NCBI RefSeq assembly: GCF_024346715.1
Contig: NZ_AP024852.1
Coordinates: 3,162,001 to 3,226,000, forward strand
Origin: Photobacterium swingsii
GTDB taxonomy: Bacteria > Pseudomonadota > Gammaproteobacteria > Enterobacterales > Vibrionaceae
Length of the DNA stretch: 64,000 nucleotides
Direction of reading: 5' to 3'
In this document: in pieces, positions 49,865-58,974 of the stretch
Numbering within the stretch: position 1 is the first letter of the stretch
Layout: the number at the start of each line of letters is the position of its first letter
Translations under genes and position numbers: made by a program
Notes under the pieces: model-generated
Told to the model about the DNA's origin: nothing
What the model saw: only the letters and a program-made list of their open reading frames with translations
Databases searched by the model: none

Positions 49865-49890
49865 TTAAAAAAGGCGCCGAAGCGCCCTTT
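49865..49890 (-). terminator. tyrS terminator
   Basis: On the minus strand GGCGC-TTCG-GCGCC is followed by TTTTTT: a stable UUCG tetraloop stem. Weakly usable for the convergent VOC gene. Confidence 0.88.
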
Positions 49891-49914
49891 GATACTCTGA
49901 ATCAGCAATTATGA

Positions 49915-51102
49915 TTACTTCAGCGTAATACGTGCAAATTTACGTTTACCAACTTGGTAAACAGCAGTACCTGCCGCTGGCACTAGCTTAGTATCTTCGA
50001 TTTTATCACCGTCGATCTTTGCTGCACCTTGGCGGATCATACGCATCGCATCTGATGTCGAGTTAACTAAGCCCGCTTCTTTTAGAAGGTTACCGATAGC
50101 CATGCCTGCTTCAAACTCAAGCTCTGGCATTTCTTCTGGCATCGCACCTTTTTGGAAACGGTTGATGAACTCTTGCTCTGCTGCGTCAGCATCAGCTTCA
50201 GAGTGGAAGCGAGCAATAATTTCTTTCGCCAGCAGGATCTTAACATCGCGTGGGTTTTTGCCGTTTGCCATGTCTTCTTTAAACTGCGCGATTTCTTCAA
50301 GTGGACGGAATGACAAGCATTCGAAGTAGTTCCACATAAGATCGTCAGAGATAGACATGATCTTACCAAACATCTCGTTTGGCACGTCATTCACACCAAT
50401 ATAGTTGTTCGCCGACTTAGACATTTTCTTCACGCCGTCCAAACCAACCAATAGTGGCATAGTTAGCACAACCTGTGGTTTTTGACCGTTTGCTTTTTGC
50501 AGCTCACGACCCATCAGAAGGTTGAACTTCTGATCCGTACCACCAAGCTCAACGTCAGTTTCCATCGCTACTGAGTCATAACCTTGTAGCAGCGGGTACA
50601 TGAATTCGTGAATTGCGATAGGACGACCATCAGCGTAGCGCTTTTTAAAGTCATCACGCTCTAGCATACGTGCAACCGTTTGGTTTGCCGCTAGACGGAT
50701 CATACCTTCAGCACCCAGTTCAGATAACCATGTTGAGTTAAACTCAATCTTGGTTTTCGCTGGATCGAGAATTTTGAATACTTGTTCTTTGTATGTTTCG
50801 GCATTTGCTAAAACATCTTCACGTGTCAGCGGTGGACGCGTGGTGTTTTTGCCAGTTGGGTCACCCACCATGCCGGTGAAGTCACCGATCAGGAACGTCA
50901 CATCATGACCAAGCTCTTGGAAAGTACGAAGCTTGTTTAGGATAACTGTGTGACCTAAGTGGATATCTGGGGCTGTTGGATCTGCACCCAGTTTAATACG
51001 TAATGGACGGTTTTCTTTTAACTTGGCAATCAGCTCTTCTTCTGGAATAAGCTCATCGACACCACGCTTAATTTCAGCTAAAGCCTGTTCAATGCTGGCC
51101 AT
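49915..51102 (-). CDS. tyrS: Tyrosyl-tRNA synthetase
   Basis: Charges tRNA(Tyr) with tyrosine. It has 395 residues from the ATG at 51102, with GGGAG upstream; a start nine codons earlier is less likely. Class I motifs: HLGHT near residue 43 (the HIGH motif) and KMSKS near 225. Domain order: Rossmann catalytic core, helical anticodon domain, and a C-terminal S4-type RNA-binding domain ([29 protein letters not shown]). Of the two TyrS types it is the shorter-core form with KMSKS and HLGH found in many proteobacteria. Confidence 0.96.
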   Translation of the reverse strand: MASIEQALAEIKRGVDELIPEEELIAKLKENRPLRIKLGADPTAPDIHLGHTVILNKLRTFQELGHDVTFLIGDFTGMVGDPTGKNTTRPPLTREDVLANAETYKEQVFKILDPAKTKIEFNSTWLSELGAEGMIRLAANQTVARMLERDDFKKRYADGRPIAIHEFMYPLLQGYDSVAMETDVELGGTDQKFNLLMGRELQKANGQKPQVVLTMPLLVGLDGVKKMSKSANNYIGVNDVPNEMFGKIMSISDDLMWNYFECLSFRPLEEIAQFKEDMANGKNPRDVKILLAKEIIARFHSEADADAAEQEFINRFQKGAMPEEMPELEFEAGMAIGNLLKEAGLVNSTSDAMRMIRQGAAKIDGDKIEDTKLVPAAGTAVYQVGKRKFARITLK

Positions 51103-51230
51103 TCTTGTTCGCTCCCACAGAATTGGCAAAAAAGTAATAATCGACCATCTTACTTGAATAGCGATGTTTTTTGAAACCAGTTAGACTGGGTGTTGTCTAT
51201 TTTTTTATTCAGGCCATTTATAGATACACC

Positions 51231-52550
51231 ATGCCGTTTCGTAAGCTAGCTCAATTACCCAAGATTCATCAGATACTGATCGCCACGATCAGTGCTCTTA
51301 TCGTGCTGCTGCTTCTTCTACCCTCACCCGACAATATGGCGCCGGCTGATCGTAAATTTGAAGTAGGCAAGGCGTATCCCGTTGCTGTCAATGTGGAGAC
51401 TCCGCAACTGCTACCCGCAGAAAGTACACCTTTACCCTCCGCGCCACTGACATGGAAAAAGCACACCATAAAATCAGGTGAAAGCCTTGCTGTCGTCTTC
51501 GATAAAGTCGGATTAAGCCCTGCTACTTTATACCGCCTCGTCAATGCAGATGAAGGCACGCGCTCTCTCACCAATCTGCGCCCAGGCGACACATTAAAAT
51601 TTGGCTTTGATGAAAATAATGACTTGGTTCAGCTCATCAAGCCCAACACGGCAACAGATACCCTTGTTATAACGCGCACTGCTGATAGCTTTATCTCGAA
51701 GGAAGAAACAAAAACCGTAGATACTCAGCTGAACTTTGCGAAAGCCACCATCACATCCAGCTTTTGGAATGCGGGTGACAAAGCAGGGCTAACAGCTAAC
51801 CAAATCATGGAAATTGCGGGGATTTTTGGTTGGGATATCGACTTCGCACTTGATATTCGTGGCGGTGATAAGTTCTCTGTCTTGTTCGAAGAACAATTTG
51901 TAGAAGGTGAATCCATTGGCCGAGGCAATATCCTTGCTGCGACATTTACCAACTTAGGTCAAACATTTACCGCTGTGCGCAGTGAAGACGGCAAGTATTA
52001 CGATAAAAATGGTAATGCCATGCGTAAGGCCTTCCTACGTTCACCAATTAACTTCCGTTATGTGAGTTCTAACTTTAATCCTCGTCGCCTACACCCAGTA
52101 ACGGGCCGAGTAAAAGCACACCGCGGTACTGATTATGTTGCCCCTGTCGGCACCCCCATTTGGGCAGCAGGTGATGGCATTGTCATGAAGTCGTCGTACA
52201 ACAAGTTTAACGGTAACTATGTCTTTATTCGCCATAGCTCTACCTATATCACTAAATACCTGCACATGACCAAGCGTAAAGTCAAAACAGGTCAACGAGT
52301 GAAACAAGGGCAAACGGTAGGAACACTCGGCGGTACAGGTCGCGTGACGGGCCCACACCTACACTATGAGTTTTTGGTCAACGGCGTACACAAAAACCCT
52401 CGTACCGTGAAGCTACCGCAAGCTGAGTCGCTACGCGGTAAGCAAAAGACTGCCTTTAAAAAGCATGCTGACAAACGCTTAAATCAATTAGCGCAGTTCA
52501 GTAACTTGCTGGCAGGGACAAACAGCCCATTGATTATCAACCAAGGCTAA
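51231..52550 (+). CDS. M23-family murein endopeptidase (MepM/Shy type)
   Basis: 439 residues from the ATG at 51231. A frame continues to 51171 but has no good start. One N-terminal membrane helix (ISALIVLLLLLPSP) anchors it with the rest periplasmic. An OapA/LysM-like domain (about residues 75-125) is followed by a linker domain and the M23 peptidase at about 305-405, with Zn ligands in HRGTDYVAP and GPHLHYEF, all intact. It should cut peptide cross-links to let the wall grow. Next to tyrS, as in Vibrio cholerae, where I recall the neighbour as ShyC (uncertain). Confidence 0.92.
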   Translation: MPFRKLAQLPKIHQILIATISALIVLLLLLPSPDNMAPADRKFEVGKAYPVAVNVETPQLLPAESTPLPSAPLTWKKHTIKSGESLAVVFDKVGLSPATLYRLVNADEGTRSLTNLRPGDTLKFGFDENNDLVQLIKPNTATDTLVITRTADSFISKEETKTVDTQLNFAKATITSSFWNAGDKAGLTANQIMEIAGIFGWDIDFALDIRGGDKFSVLFEEQFVEGESIGRGNILAATFTNLGQTFTAVRSEDGKYYDKNGNAMRKAFLRSPINFRYVSSNFNPRRLHPVTGRVKAHRGTDYVAPVGTPIWAAGDGIVMKSSYNKFNGNYVFIRHSSTYITKYLHMTKRKVKTGQRVKQGQTVGTLGGTGRVTGPHLHYEFLVNGVHKNPRTVKLPQAESLRGKQKTAFKKHADKRLNQLAQFSNLLAGTNSPLIINQG

Positions 52551-52571
52551 TTCTCTCGCTTACTGGCAACA

Positions 52572-52608
52572 AAAAAGCCGTCACTTACAATAAGTGACGG
52601 CTTTTTAT
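52572..52608. terminator. Terminator endopeptidase/erpA
   Basis: A 16-bp stem AAAAAGCCGTCACTTA with a 3-base loop and T-runs on both sides separates convergent genes. Confidence 0.92.
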
Positions 52609-52662
52609 TATCTTTTTATCCACCAGAAGACTCATCAGTCTTCTCGCATCATTCGCAATAAA

Positions 52663-53004
52663 TTAAACGCTAAACGACGCACCACAACCACACGTTGTGG
52701 TGGCATTAGGGTTATTAACGAAGAAACGAGAACCTTCTAGGCCTTCTGTGTAATCAACCGTACCACCGATCAAGTATTGTAGGCTCATCGGGTCAACAAC
52801 AAGTGTTACGCCCTGTTTTTCAATTGTCATATCGCCTTCGTTTACCTTCTCATCGAAAGTAAAACCGTATTGGAAACCACTACAGCCACCACCTGTGATG
52901 TACACACGTAGCTTCAGTTCTGGGTTTTCTTCTTCAGCGATTAGCGTTTTCACTTTATTCGCGGCAACATCTGAAAAATTTAGCGGCAAATTGGTGTCGC
53001 TCAT
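52663..53004 (-). CDS. erpA: Iron-sulfur cluster insertion protein ErpA
   Basis: A-type carrier delivering Fe-S clusters, for example to IspG/IspH and respiratory enzymes. It has 113 residues (E. coli 114) from the ATG at 53004; a TTG one codon earlier is also open. The three cluster cysteines are present: one in [11 protein letters not shown] and two in CGCGASFSV at the C-terminus. Codon use suggests good expression. It precedes nothing co-directional before the terminator and follows clcA by 60 bp, the erpA-clcA-hemL neighbourhood of E. coli. Confidence 0.96.
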   Translation of the reverse strand: MSDTNLPLNFSDVAANKVKTLIAEEENPELKLRVYITGGGCSGFQYGFTFDEKVNEGDMTIEKQGVTLVVDPMSLQYLIGGTVDYTEGLEGSRFFVNNPNATTTCGCGASFSV

Positions 53005-53063
53005 CAAGACCTCACAAACATATCGAGTTATTAAGAGGATTATCTAATACCTGACTAGCTCGT

Positions 53064-54455
53064 TCAAGTATTGACCACCTCTGCACGTAATTTTTCTTTT
53101 TTAATTGTGCGGTGCAATAGCTGAGAATATATCGGTTTCCCGCCTAATACTTGCGCCAACATAGTAGCACCAAGGGTAGTAATAATAAGCGGTACAATCA
53201 AATGGTAGTTATTGGTCATTTCAATAACCAGCAAAATACCCGTGATTGGCGCACGCACAGTGGCAGCAAAGAGCGCCCCCATTCCAGCAATCGCAAACAT
53301 GCCTGGCTCTAAACCCAGCTCTGGAAACGACGCTTGTGCAACTGAACCAAAGAAAGTGCCAAATAAAGTCCCTAACGCCAACATAGGTGCAAAAATGCCG
53401 CCTGGAGCCCCCGAACCAAAGCACAATAAGGTGGTCGCCACACGCGCTAAGAACAAGATGAACAGTAGACTGACACTGTACTGACCATTGGTCGCATCAG
53501 GAATGATCGCAATACCACCACCAGTCAGCTCAGGTAAATAAAGCAACAGCAAACCAAAACAGCCGCCTAACAAAGTCCCTGTAATCAAATAACGGCGACG
53601 ATCATTTTTATGAATTCGAGCAAACAAATCTTGAGAAAGGGTCACTAAACGGTTGAAGATCACCCCGAACACACCAAAAAACATCCCCAATAAAAGGAAC
53701 AACCAAAGCGAAGTCAGCATCGGCGCGTCATATTGCGGCATCGATATCACCGCCTCTTGGCCTCGAATGCTACGAAATACAATCGTGGCAACAATTGATG
53801 AAATCATGACGCACTTAATTGAAATCAGGCTATAGCGAAACTGTGGACGCATTTCTTCGACCACAAACATGATTCCAGCCATTGGTGCATTAAATGCGGA
53901 AGCCAAACCCCCCGCGGCCCCTGCTGCTAATAATGCATGTCGCCCTTCTTTGTCTTTTAAACGGAAGATATCGGTGATCATACGACCCACATTACCGCCC
54001 ATCTGTACCGTTGGGCCTTCACGCCCTAACACCATGCCTGAACCTAATGCCCCTAAACCACCGATGAATTTCACCGGTAATACTCGCCACCAGCGAACAG
54101 GACGAATATCTTCCATTGCCCCTTCAATTTCTGGGATCCCAGATCCTGCCGCTTCTGGTGCAAAGCGCTGCACTAAAAAATAACCGATAAATGCCAGACC
54201 AGCACTCACCATAAAAGCCGTTAACCATAAAGGTAAGCTGCTACTAATTTCAGCCCGTAGCCAGTCGGTACGTTGCTCTGATACCCAGTGAACACCAATT
54301 TCAAACAGTGTCCCCATCAAGCCTGCAATAACGCCGACAATGGCAGAAAGAATTAATACTGATACTGGGGTTTTATCTTGCGATAAAAAACGCCGCATTA
54401 GGCGCGTAGGACGACGACGATAAGCTGTCGCCTGAGGTTGAGCAGGTTCCGTCAT
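53064..54455 (-). CDS. clcA: H+/Cl- exchange transporter ClcA
   Basis: Inner-membrane CLC antiporter moving two Cl- for one H+, used in acid resistance. It has 463 residues from the ATG at 54455; a longer frame to 54566 lacks support. The selectivity and gating motifs are intact: GSGIPEIEG, GREGPTVQMG with the gating Glu, FVVEEMRPQFRYS with the proton Glu, GAPGGIFAP, and Tyr in KPIYSQLLH. It is divergent from hemL, with their promoters in the 54456-54737 gap. Confidence 0.95.
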   Translation of the reverse strand: MTEPAQPQATAYRRRPTRLMRRFLSQDKTPVSVLILSAIVGVIAGLMGTLFEIGVHWVSEQRTDWLRAEISSSLPLWLTAFMVSAGLAFIGYFLVQRFAPEAAGSGIPEIEGAMEDIRPVRWWRVLPVKFIGGLGALGSGMVLGREGPTVQMGGNVGRMITDIFRLKDKEGRHALLAAGAAGGLASAFNAPMAGIMFVVEEMRPQFRYSLISIKCVMISSIVATIVFRSIRGQEAVISMPQYDAPMLTSLWLFLLLGMFFGVFGVIFNRLVTLSQDLFARIHKNDRRRYLITGTLLGGCFGLLLLYLPELTGGGIAIIPDATNGQYSVSLLFILFLARVATTLLCFGSGAPGGIFAPMLALGTLFGTFFGSVAQASFPELGLEPGMFAIAGMGALFAATVRAPITGILLVIEMTNNYHLIVPLIITTLGATMLAQVLGGKPIYSQLLHRTIKKEKLRAEVVNT

Positions 54456-54737
54456 GGTTAAACCGTATAAATTAGTAAGCAGCAGAAAGGATAGACATGA
54501 TTTGTATTGTCTGTAGTGCAAACCCTGCAAGAATATGCAGCGATTTGCTACAGCAAGCTTAGCCAATAGTTAATCAAGTTAACACTCACAATGTTGAAAA
54601 CTAGCTTTCCATCACTGATCGCTAGGGGAGAAATCGAAAAGAACTGCGAAATGGTGACAAACATCCCTAGCGCTGGCGCTTTTCCTTTGGGTACAATGCC
54701 GCAGCCTGAATTAAATAAATTAAATAGGACACTACTA

Positions 54738-56036
54738 ATGAGCAAATCAGCAGAATTATTTGCCAAAGCACAAGAAGCCATCCCGGGTGGCGTAAACTCA
54801 CCAGTTCGCGCATTTGCCGGCGTTGGTGGTCACCCACTATTTATCGAACGTGCTGACGGTGCCTACATTTTCGATGCTGATGGTAAAGCGTACATTGACT
54901 ACGTTGGCTCATGGGGTCCTATGATTCTTGGTCACAACCATGTTGCTATCCGTGATGCCGTTATCGACGCAGCACAACGTGGCCTTAGCTTTGGTGCGCC
55001 AACTGAAATGGAAATCACCATGGCTGAAATGGTGTCACGCTTAGTGCCATCAATGGAACAAGTACGCATGGTTAGCTCAGGTACTGAAGCAACCATGAGT
55101 GCAATTCGCCTCGCACGTGGTTTCACTAACCGTGACAAAATCATTAAGTTTGAAGGTTGTTACCACGGCCACGCTGACTGCCTACTGGTTAAAGCTGGCT
55201 CGGGCGCACTAACGCTGGGTCAACCAAGCTCACCTGGTGTACCGGCTGATTTTGCAAAACACACCCTAACTTGTACTTTTAACGATCTAGAATCAGTACG
55301 CACTGTGTTTGCAGAAAACCCAGAAGACGTTGCTTGTATTATCGTTGAACCTGTTGCGGGTAACATGAACTGCATTCCACCTGTACCGGGCTTCCTTGAA
55401 GGTCTTCGCGAGATCTGTGACGAGTATGGTGCACTACTGATTCTTGATGAAGTGATGACTGGCTTCCGTGTTTCTCACGGTGGCGCGCAAGGTTACTACA
55501 ACATCAAGCCAGACCTAACGACACTCGGTAAAGTGATCGGTGGCGGTATGCCTGTGGGTGCTTTCGGTGGTCGTAAAGAAGTCATGCAATATGTCGCGCC
55601 GACTGGCCCTGTATACCAAGCGGGGACATTATCTGGTAACCCTGTCGCTATGGCAGCAGGTCATGCATGTTTGACTGTACTGACAGAAGAAGGCAACGAG
55701 CGTCGCCTATCTACGACAACGAAACACCTAGCGGAAGGCTTTAAAGCCCTAGCAGAAAAACACGGTATCCCGCTAGCAACTAACCAAGTGGGTGCAATGT
55801 TTGGTTTCTTCTTCACCACGCAAGAAAGCGTAACCTGCTACGAAGATGTGACTAAGTGTGATGTTGAGCGCTTCAAGCGTTTCTTCAACCTTATGCTGAA
55901 AAATGGTGTGTACCTTGCGCCATCGGCATACGAAGCATGCTTTACGTCACTAGCACACGGCGATAAAGAGATCGAAGCAACCCTAGCGGCGGCTGATCGT
56001 GCATTCGCAACTCTGGCTGAAGAAGCTAACGCGTAA
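54738..56036 (+). CDS. hemL: Glutamate-1-semialdehyde 2,1-aminomutase
   Basis: PLP enzyme forming 5-aminolevulinate from glutamate-1-semialdehyde, a first step of heme synthesis in the C5 pathway. It has 432 residues from the ATG at 54738 ([26 protein letters not shown]). The open frame extends 147 bp upstream but those codons do not look coding. PLP motifs: [26 protein letters not shown] and the Lys in [18 protein letters not shown]. Strong codon bias suggests high expression. A terminator follows directly. Confidence 0.97.
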   Translation: MSKSAELFAKAQEAIPGGVNSPVRAFAGVGGHPLFIERADGAYIFDADGKAYIDYVGSWGPMILGHNHVAIRDAVIDAAQRGLSFGAPTEMEITMAEMVSRLVPSMEQVRMVSSGTEATMSAIRLARGFTNRDKIIKFEGCYHGHADCLLVKAGSGALTLGQPSSPGVPADFAKHTLTCTFNDLESVRTVFAENPEDVACIIVEPVAGNMNCIPPVPGFLEGLREICDEYGALLILDEVMTGFRVSHGGAQGYYNIKPDLTTLGKVIGGGMPVGAFGGRKEVMQYVAPTGPVYQAGTLSGNPVAMAAGHACLTVLTEEGNERRLSTTTKHLAEGFKALAEKHGIPLATNQVGAMFGFFFTTQESVTCYEDVTKCDVERFKRFFNLMLKNGVYLAPSAYEACFTSLAHGDKEIEATLAAADRAFATLAEEANA

Positions 56037-56061
56037 ACAAATGCGTTAAAAGTATGACCAA

Positions 56062-56090
56062 AGCGCCACGCTCGTCGTGGCGTTTTTTTA
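56062..56090 (+). terminator. hemL terminator
   Basis: CGCCACG-CTCGT-CGTGGCG followed by seven T. It reads through into the 3' end of the small minus-strand gene. Confidence 0.88.
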
Positions 56091-56096
56091 TGCCTG

Positions 56097-56204
56097 TTAT
56101 TGCCAAAAGACAATGGCTAGCACCACCAAGCCAAGTAATACCATTAGTGCAAAAGGCGGACGGCGTTTCGGCTTTTTATCACACTGATTATCACAACATC
56201 CCAT
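56097..56204 (-). CDS. 35-residue Cys-rich single-membrane-span peptide
   Basis: Very short gene from ATG at 56204 to TAA at 56097-56099, with AGAGG eight bases upstream. The product begins MGCCDNQCDKKPKRRPPFA: three cysteines in a CC-x3-C cluster, then a basic patch KKPKRRP. It ends in a single hydrophobic helix of about 15 residues finishing FWQ. The topology is metal- or thiol-like head plus membrane anchor. It lies tail to tail with hemL, which makes heme precursors. I do not know a named family; similar tiny proteins are probably in relatives. Confidence 0.65.
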   Translation of the reverse strand: MGCCDNQCDKKPKRRPPFALMVLLGLVVLAIVFWQ

Positions 56205-56412
56205 TTCATCATCCTCTTATTACGTTTGTTCCATCAATATTTTTGAAGCTATTCTATTCTTTGCATTATAACTAAAACAGCATGTTAGTCTTTTCTTGTC
56301 ATCACTATTGCATAGACAGAAATTGATGCGATGATAAGCGCTATCAACTGATAATTAACTGCTTATTTCGCTGATAGGTATTCACCTTTCGGTATATTGA
56401 CCTTGTAAGGAC

Positions 56413-57504
56413 ATGAAAGTGCCAAAACCATTTAAAGCCGAATCCAGACATTGGATGTTAATTGCGGCATTGATCATTGCAGCTTATGCCAGCTACCGCC
56501 TGATTGAACCTTATCTGGGCCCTATCGTTATGGGCTTCATTATTTCGTTACTTTACTACCCTATTCACGAAAGAATTGAAGCAAAAATGCCGAAGCGCCC
56601 TAATAGCGCGGCGATTTTGTCATGCACGCTATTAACCTTCATTATTGTGATCCCGCTACTTGTCGTCTTTAGCTCTATCATTCAACAAGGTACAACGTTT
56701 TCAAAAGGCAGCTATGTGTGGTTAACAAGTGGTGGTGCAGAACAAATGCTCAACCACCCATATGCTCAATCCGCCCTTGCTTTAATTGATAAATATTCAC
56801 CATTTGAAGGCGTTGACGCCCAAGTTATTATTCAAAAAATTGCGTCAGCAGCATCCAAATTTGGTTCACAGCTCATCAATATGAGCGCCAAACTACTCGG
56901 TGATGCCACCAACTTTTTGGTGAGCTTTCTACTCATGCTGTTTGTGTTATTTTTCTTACTGCGCGATCACGAGAAGATGGTCTCCACCCTGCGTTTGATC
57001 ATCCCACTTTCTCGTAGCCAAGAAGACACCCTGCTTAACGAAGTTGAGCAAGTCGCTAAATCAGCAGTACTCGGCGCATTTCTAACAGCGATAGTCCAAG
57101 GGTTTGTCGGTGGTTTCGCGATGTGGTTAGCAGGGTTCCCCGCATTATTCTGGGGCTCCATGATGGCCTTTGCCTCTTTCATTCCCGTTGTCGGCACAGC
57201 GTTGATCTGGCTACCGGCTTCGATTTACTTATTACTGGTGGATCAATGGGAATGGGCGCTGTTCTTATCTGCATGGGGCATCATTGTCGTCGGCTCTATC
57301 GACAACGTGGTTCGTCCATTGCTGATGCAAGGCAATTCAAGCATGAATACCTTGCTGATCTTCTTCTCAATCTTGGGTGGTTTACACCTGTTTGGCCTGA
57401 TCGGCATGATCTACGGTCCAATCATTTTTGCGGTAACTGCTGTGCTATTCCACATGTATGAAGTTGAATTTAAAGACTTCCTAGAGCAACAAGACCGAAA
57501 TTAA
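56413..57504 (+). CDS. AI-2E family (PerM-like) membrane permease
   Basis: 363 residues (361 from GTG). About eight membrane helices in the family's layout: two pairs at the N-terminus, a long soluble loop (about residues 90-165), then helices around FLVSFLLMLFVLFFLLRDHEKM and the conserved FASFIPVVGTALIWLPASIYLL and LLIFFSILGGLHLFGLIGMIYGPII. Family members include the AI-2 exporter TqsA and Na+/H+ antiporters, so substrate is open. The ATG at 56413 sits too close to AAGGA; the GTG at 56419 has ideal spacing and may be the true start. Confidence 0.88.
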   Translation: MKVPKPFKAESRHWMLIAALIIAAYASYRLIEPYLGPIVMGFIISLLYYPIHERIEAKMPKRPNSAAILSCTLLTFIIVIPLLVVFSSIIQQGTTFSKGSYVWLTSGGAEQMLNHPYAQSALALIDKYSPFEGVDAQVIIQKIASAASKFGSQLINMSAKLLGDATNFLVSFLLMLFVLFFLLRDHEKMVSTLRLIIPLSRSQEDTLLNEVEQVAKSAVLGAFLTAIVQGFVGGFAMWLAGFPALFWGSMMAFASFIPVVGTALIWLPASIYLLLVDQWEWALFLSAWGIIVVGSIDNVVRPLLMQGNSSMNTLLIFFSILGGLHLFGLIGMIYGPIIFAVTAVLFHMYEVEFKDFLEQQDRN

Positions 57505-57513
57505 CCACTAAAC

Positions 57514-57539
57514 CCGCCGTATCAGCCTTGATACGGCGG
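57514..57539. terminator. Strong hairpin after the permease gene
   Basis: CCGCCGTATCA-GCCT-TGATACGGCGG, an 11-bp perfect stem 10 bases after the stop. No T-run follows, so it may act as an mRNA 3' stabiliser or weak terminator. Confidence 0.55.
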
Positions 57540-57610
57540 TGCTCATCTTCCTTTACTGCTGGTTTTATGGAACAATTCGCGCCCTTCGTGATGTTTATTT
57601 GAGGCCCATT

Positions 57611-58630
57611 ATGTCCTATACCGCAGCCAGTCAGGTCGTTGCCCGTCAACTTGAGTTTTTTGAAAACCGTAAAGTACTCGTCGTTGGCGAACTCAGCGAT
57701 GACTACCCACTGGCATTGGTAGACGTTGCGCAGTCAGTATCCGTATTTACCACCAATTATGGCTACCATCGACAAATCAGCCGCTCAAATAAAGTAACTA
57801 GCTACTTTGGCGCTGAATTAACCGAAGATTTAGATATCGATATGATCCTGCTGTACTGGCCAAAAGCCAAAGCGGAAGCGGATTATTTGCTCTCTATGCT
57901 ATTCGCTAAATTTGGTACTAGCACTGAGATTTGTGTTGTGGGTGAAAACCGTAGTGGTGTGCGTAGTGCAGAAAAAATGTTCACGCCATACGGCCCACTG
58001 ACTAAATATGACTCAGCCCGTCGTTGTGGTTTTTATTGGGGCCGTTGCGATAACGAAGTACAAGCATTTGAGCTATCAGCATGGTTCCGTAATTACCCAA
58101 TCACAGTTGCGGGTACAGAACTGACCATTCGTTCTTTACCGGGTGTATTTAGCCACGGTGAATTCGATAAAGGCTCAGAGTTATTGCTTAACACGCTACC
58201 TAAGTTACGCGGTAAAGTGCTTGATTTCGGTTGTGGTGCTGGCGTGATTGGTGCGGTCATGAAAACGAATAACCCTAGCATTGAATTAGAACTGTGTGAC
58301 ATTAGCGCACTGGCGATTGAGTCAGCCAAAGAGACCTTCAGAATCAACAATCTTGAAGCCAAATTCACAGCGACCGATGTCTATGCAGAATTGCCAGGTT
58401 CATACAATTACCTGATCAGTAACCCACCCTTTCATGCGGGATTAAAAACCTTTTATGCTGCAACAGAAGACTTCATCGCGCAGGCACCTCAACACCTTCA
58501 TGATGATGGCGCTTTGATCATTGTTGCCAATAGTTTCTTACAGTACCCGCCACTGATTGAAAAAAGTTTCGGTGAGTGTCGTACTGCAGCGACAACAAAT
58601 AAATTCAATATTTACGCCGCGAAAAAATAA
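57611..58630 (+). CDS. rsmC: 16S rRNA (guanine(1207)-N2)-methyltransferase RsmC
   Basis: Methylates G1207 of 16S rRNA in the 30S subunit. It has 339 residues (E. coli 343) from the ATG at 57611, with GAGG upstream. It has two methyltransferase-like domains, the first degenerate and the second catalytic with SAM motif VLDFGCGAGVIGAVM near residue 205 and the catalytic NPPF motif in LISNPPFHAGLKT. A terminator closes it. Confidence 0.95.
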   Translation: MSYTAASQVVARQLEFFENRKVLVVGELSDDYPLALVDVAQSVSVFTTNYGYHRQISRSNKVTSYFGAELTEDLDIDMILLYWPKAKAEADYLLSMLFAKFGTSTEICVVGENRSGVRSAEKMFTPYGPLTKYDSARRCGFYWGRCDNEVQAFELSAWFRNYPITVAGTELTIRSLPGVFSHGEFDKGSELLLNTLPKLRGKVLDFGCGAGVIGAVMKTNNPSIELELCDISALAIESAKETFRINNLEAKFTATDVYAELPGSYNYLISNPPFHAGLKTFYAATEDFIAQAPQHLHDDGALIIVANSFLQYPPLIEKSFGECRTAATTNKFNIYAAKK

Positions 58631-58636
58631 CATCTT

Positions 58637-58668
58637 AAGCAGGCTGAAATTGCTCAGCCTGCTTTTAA
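58637..58668 (+). terminator. rsmC terminator
   Basis: AAGCAGGCTGA-AATTGC-TCAGCCTGCTTTT, 11-bp stem. Confidence 0.85.
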
Positions 58669-58974
58669 TTACGTCATTTATCACGCGCCCTCTCCGTTAA
58701 GTTCGTCAATTTTGTGTTTTGACACACGCTTCATTACCCACTTGCTTGATCCCACAAAAAAACTCAGTATAACAAGTAGACAATGCTCCTTTTATTCGTC
58801 GCTTTGTTATCATTACTGGTTTTCTCATACGCGTAAAACGTCAAAATAATCTACTGCTAATACAGTCAGTTAAAATGACATGCCTTGTTCACGCAATTAA
58901 TTAACCGAGTAAAGATTCACAGTATTAACCTCCATGTAACGCGCAAAATGATGACCCTAAACGCAGGCAATGCA

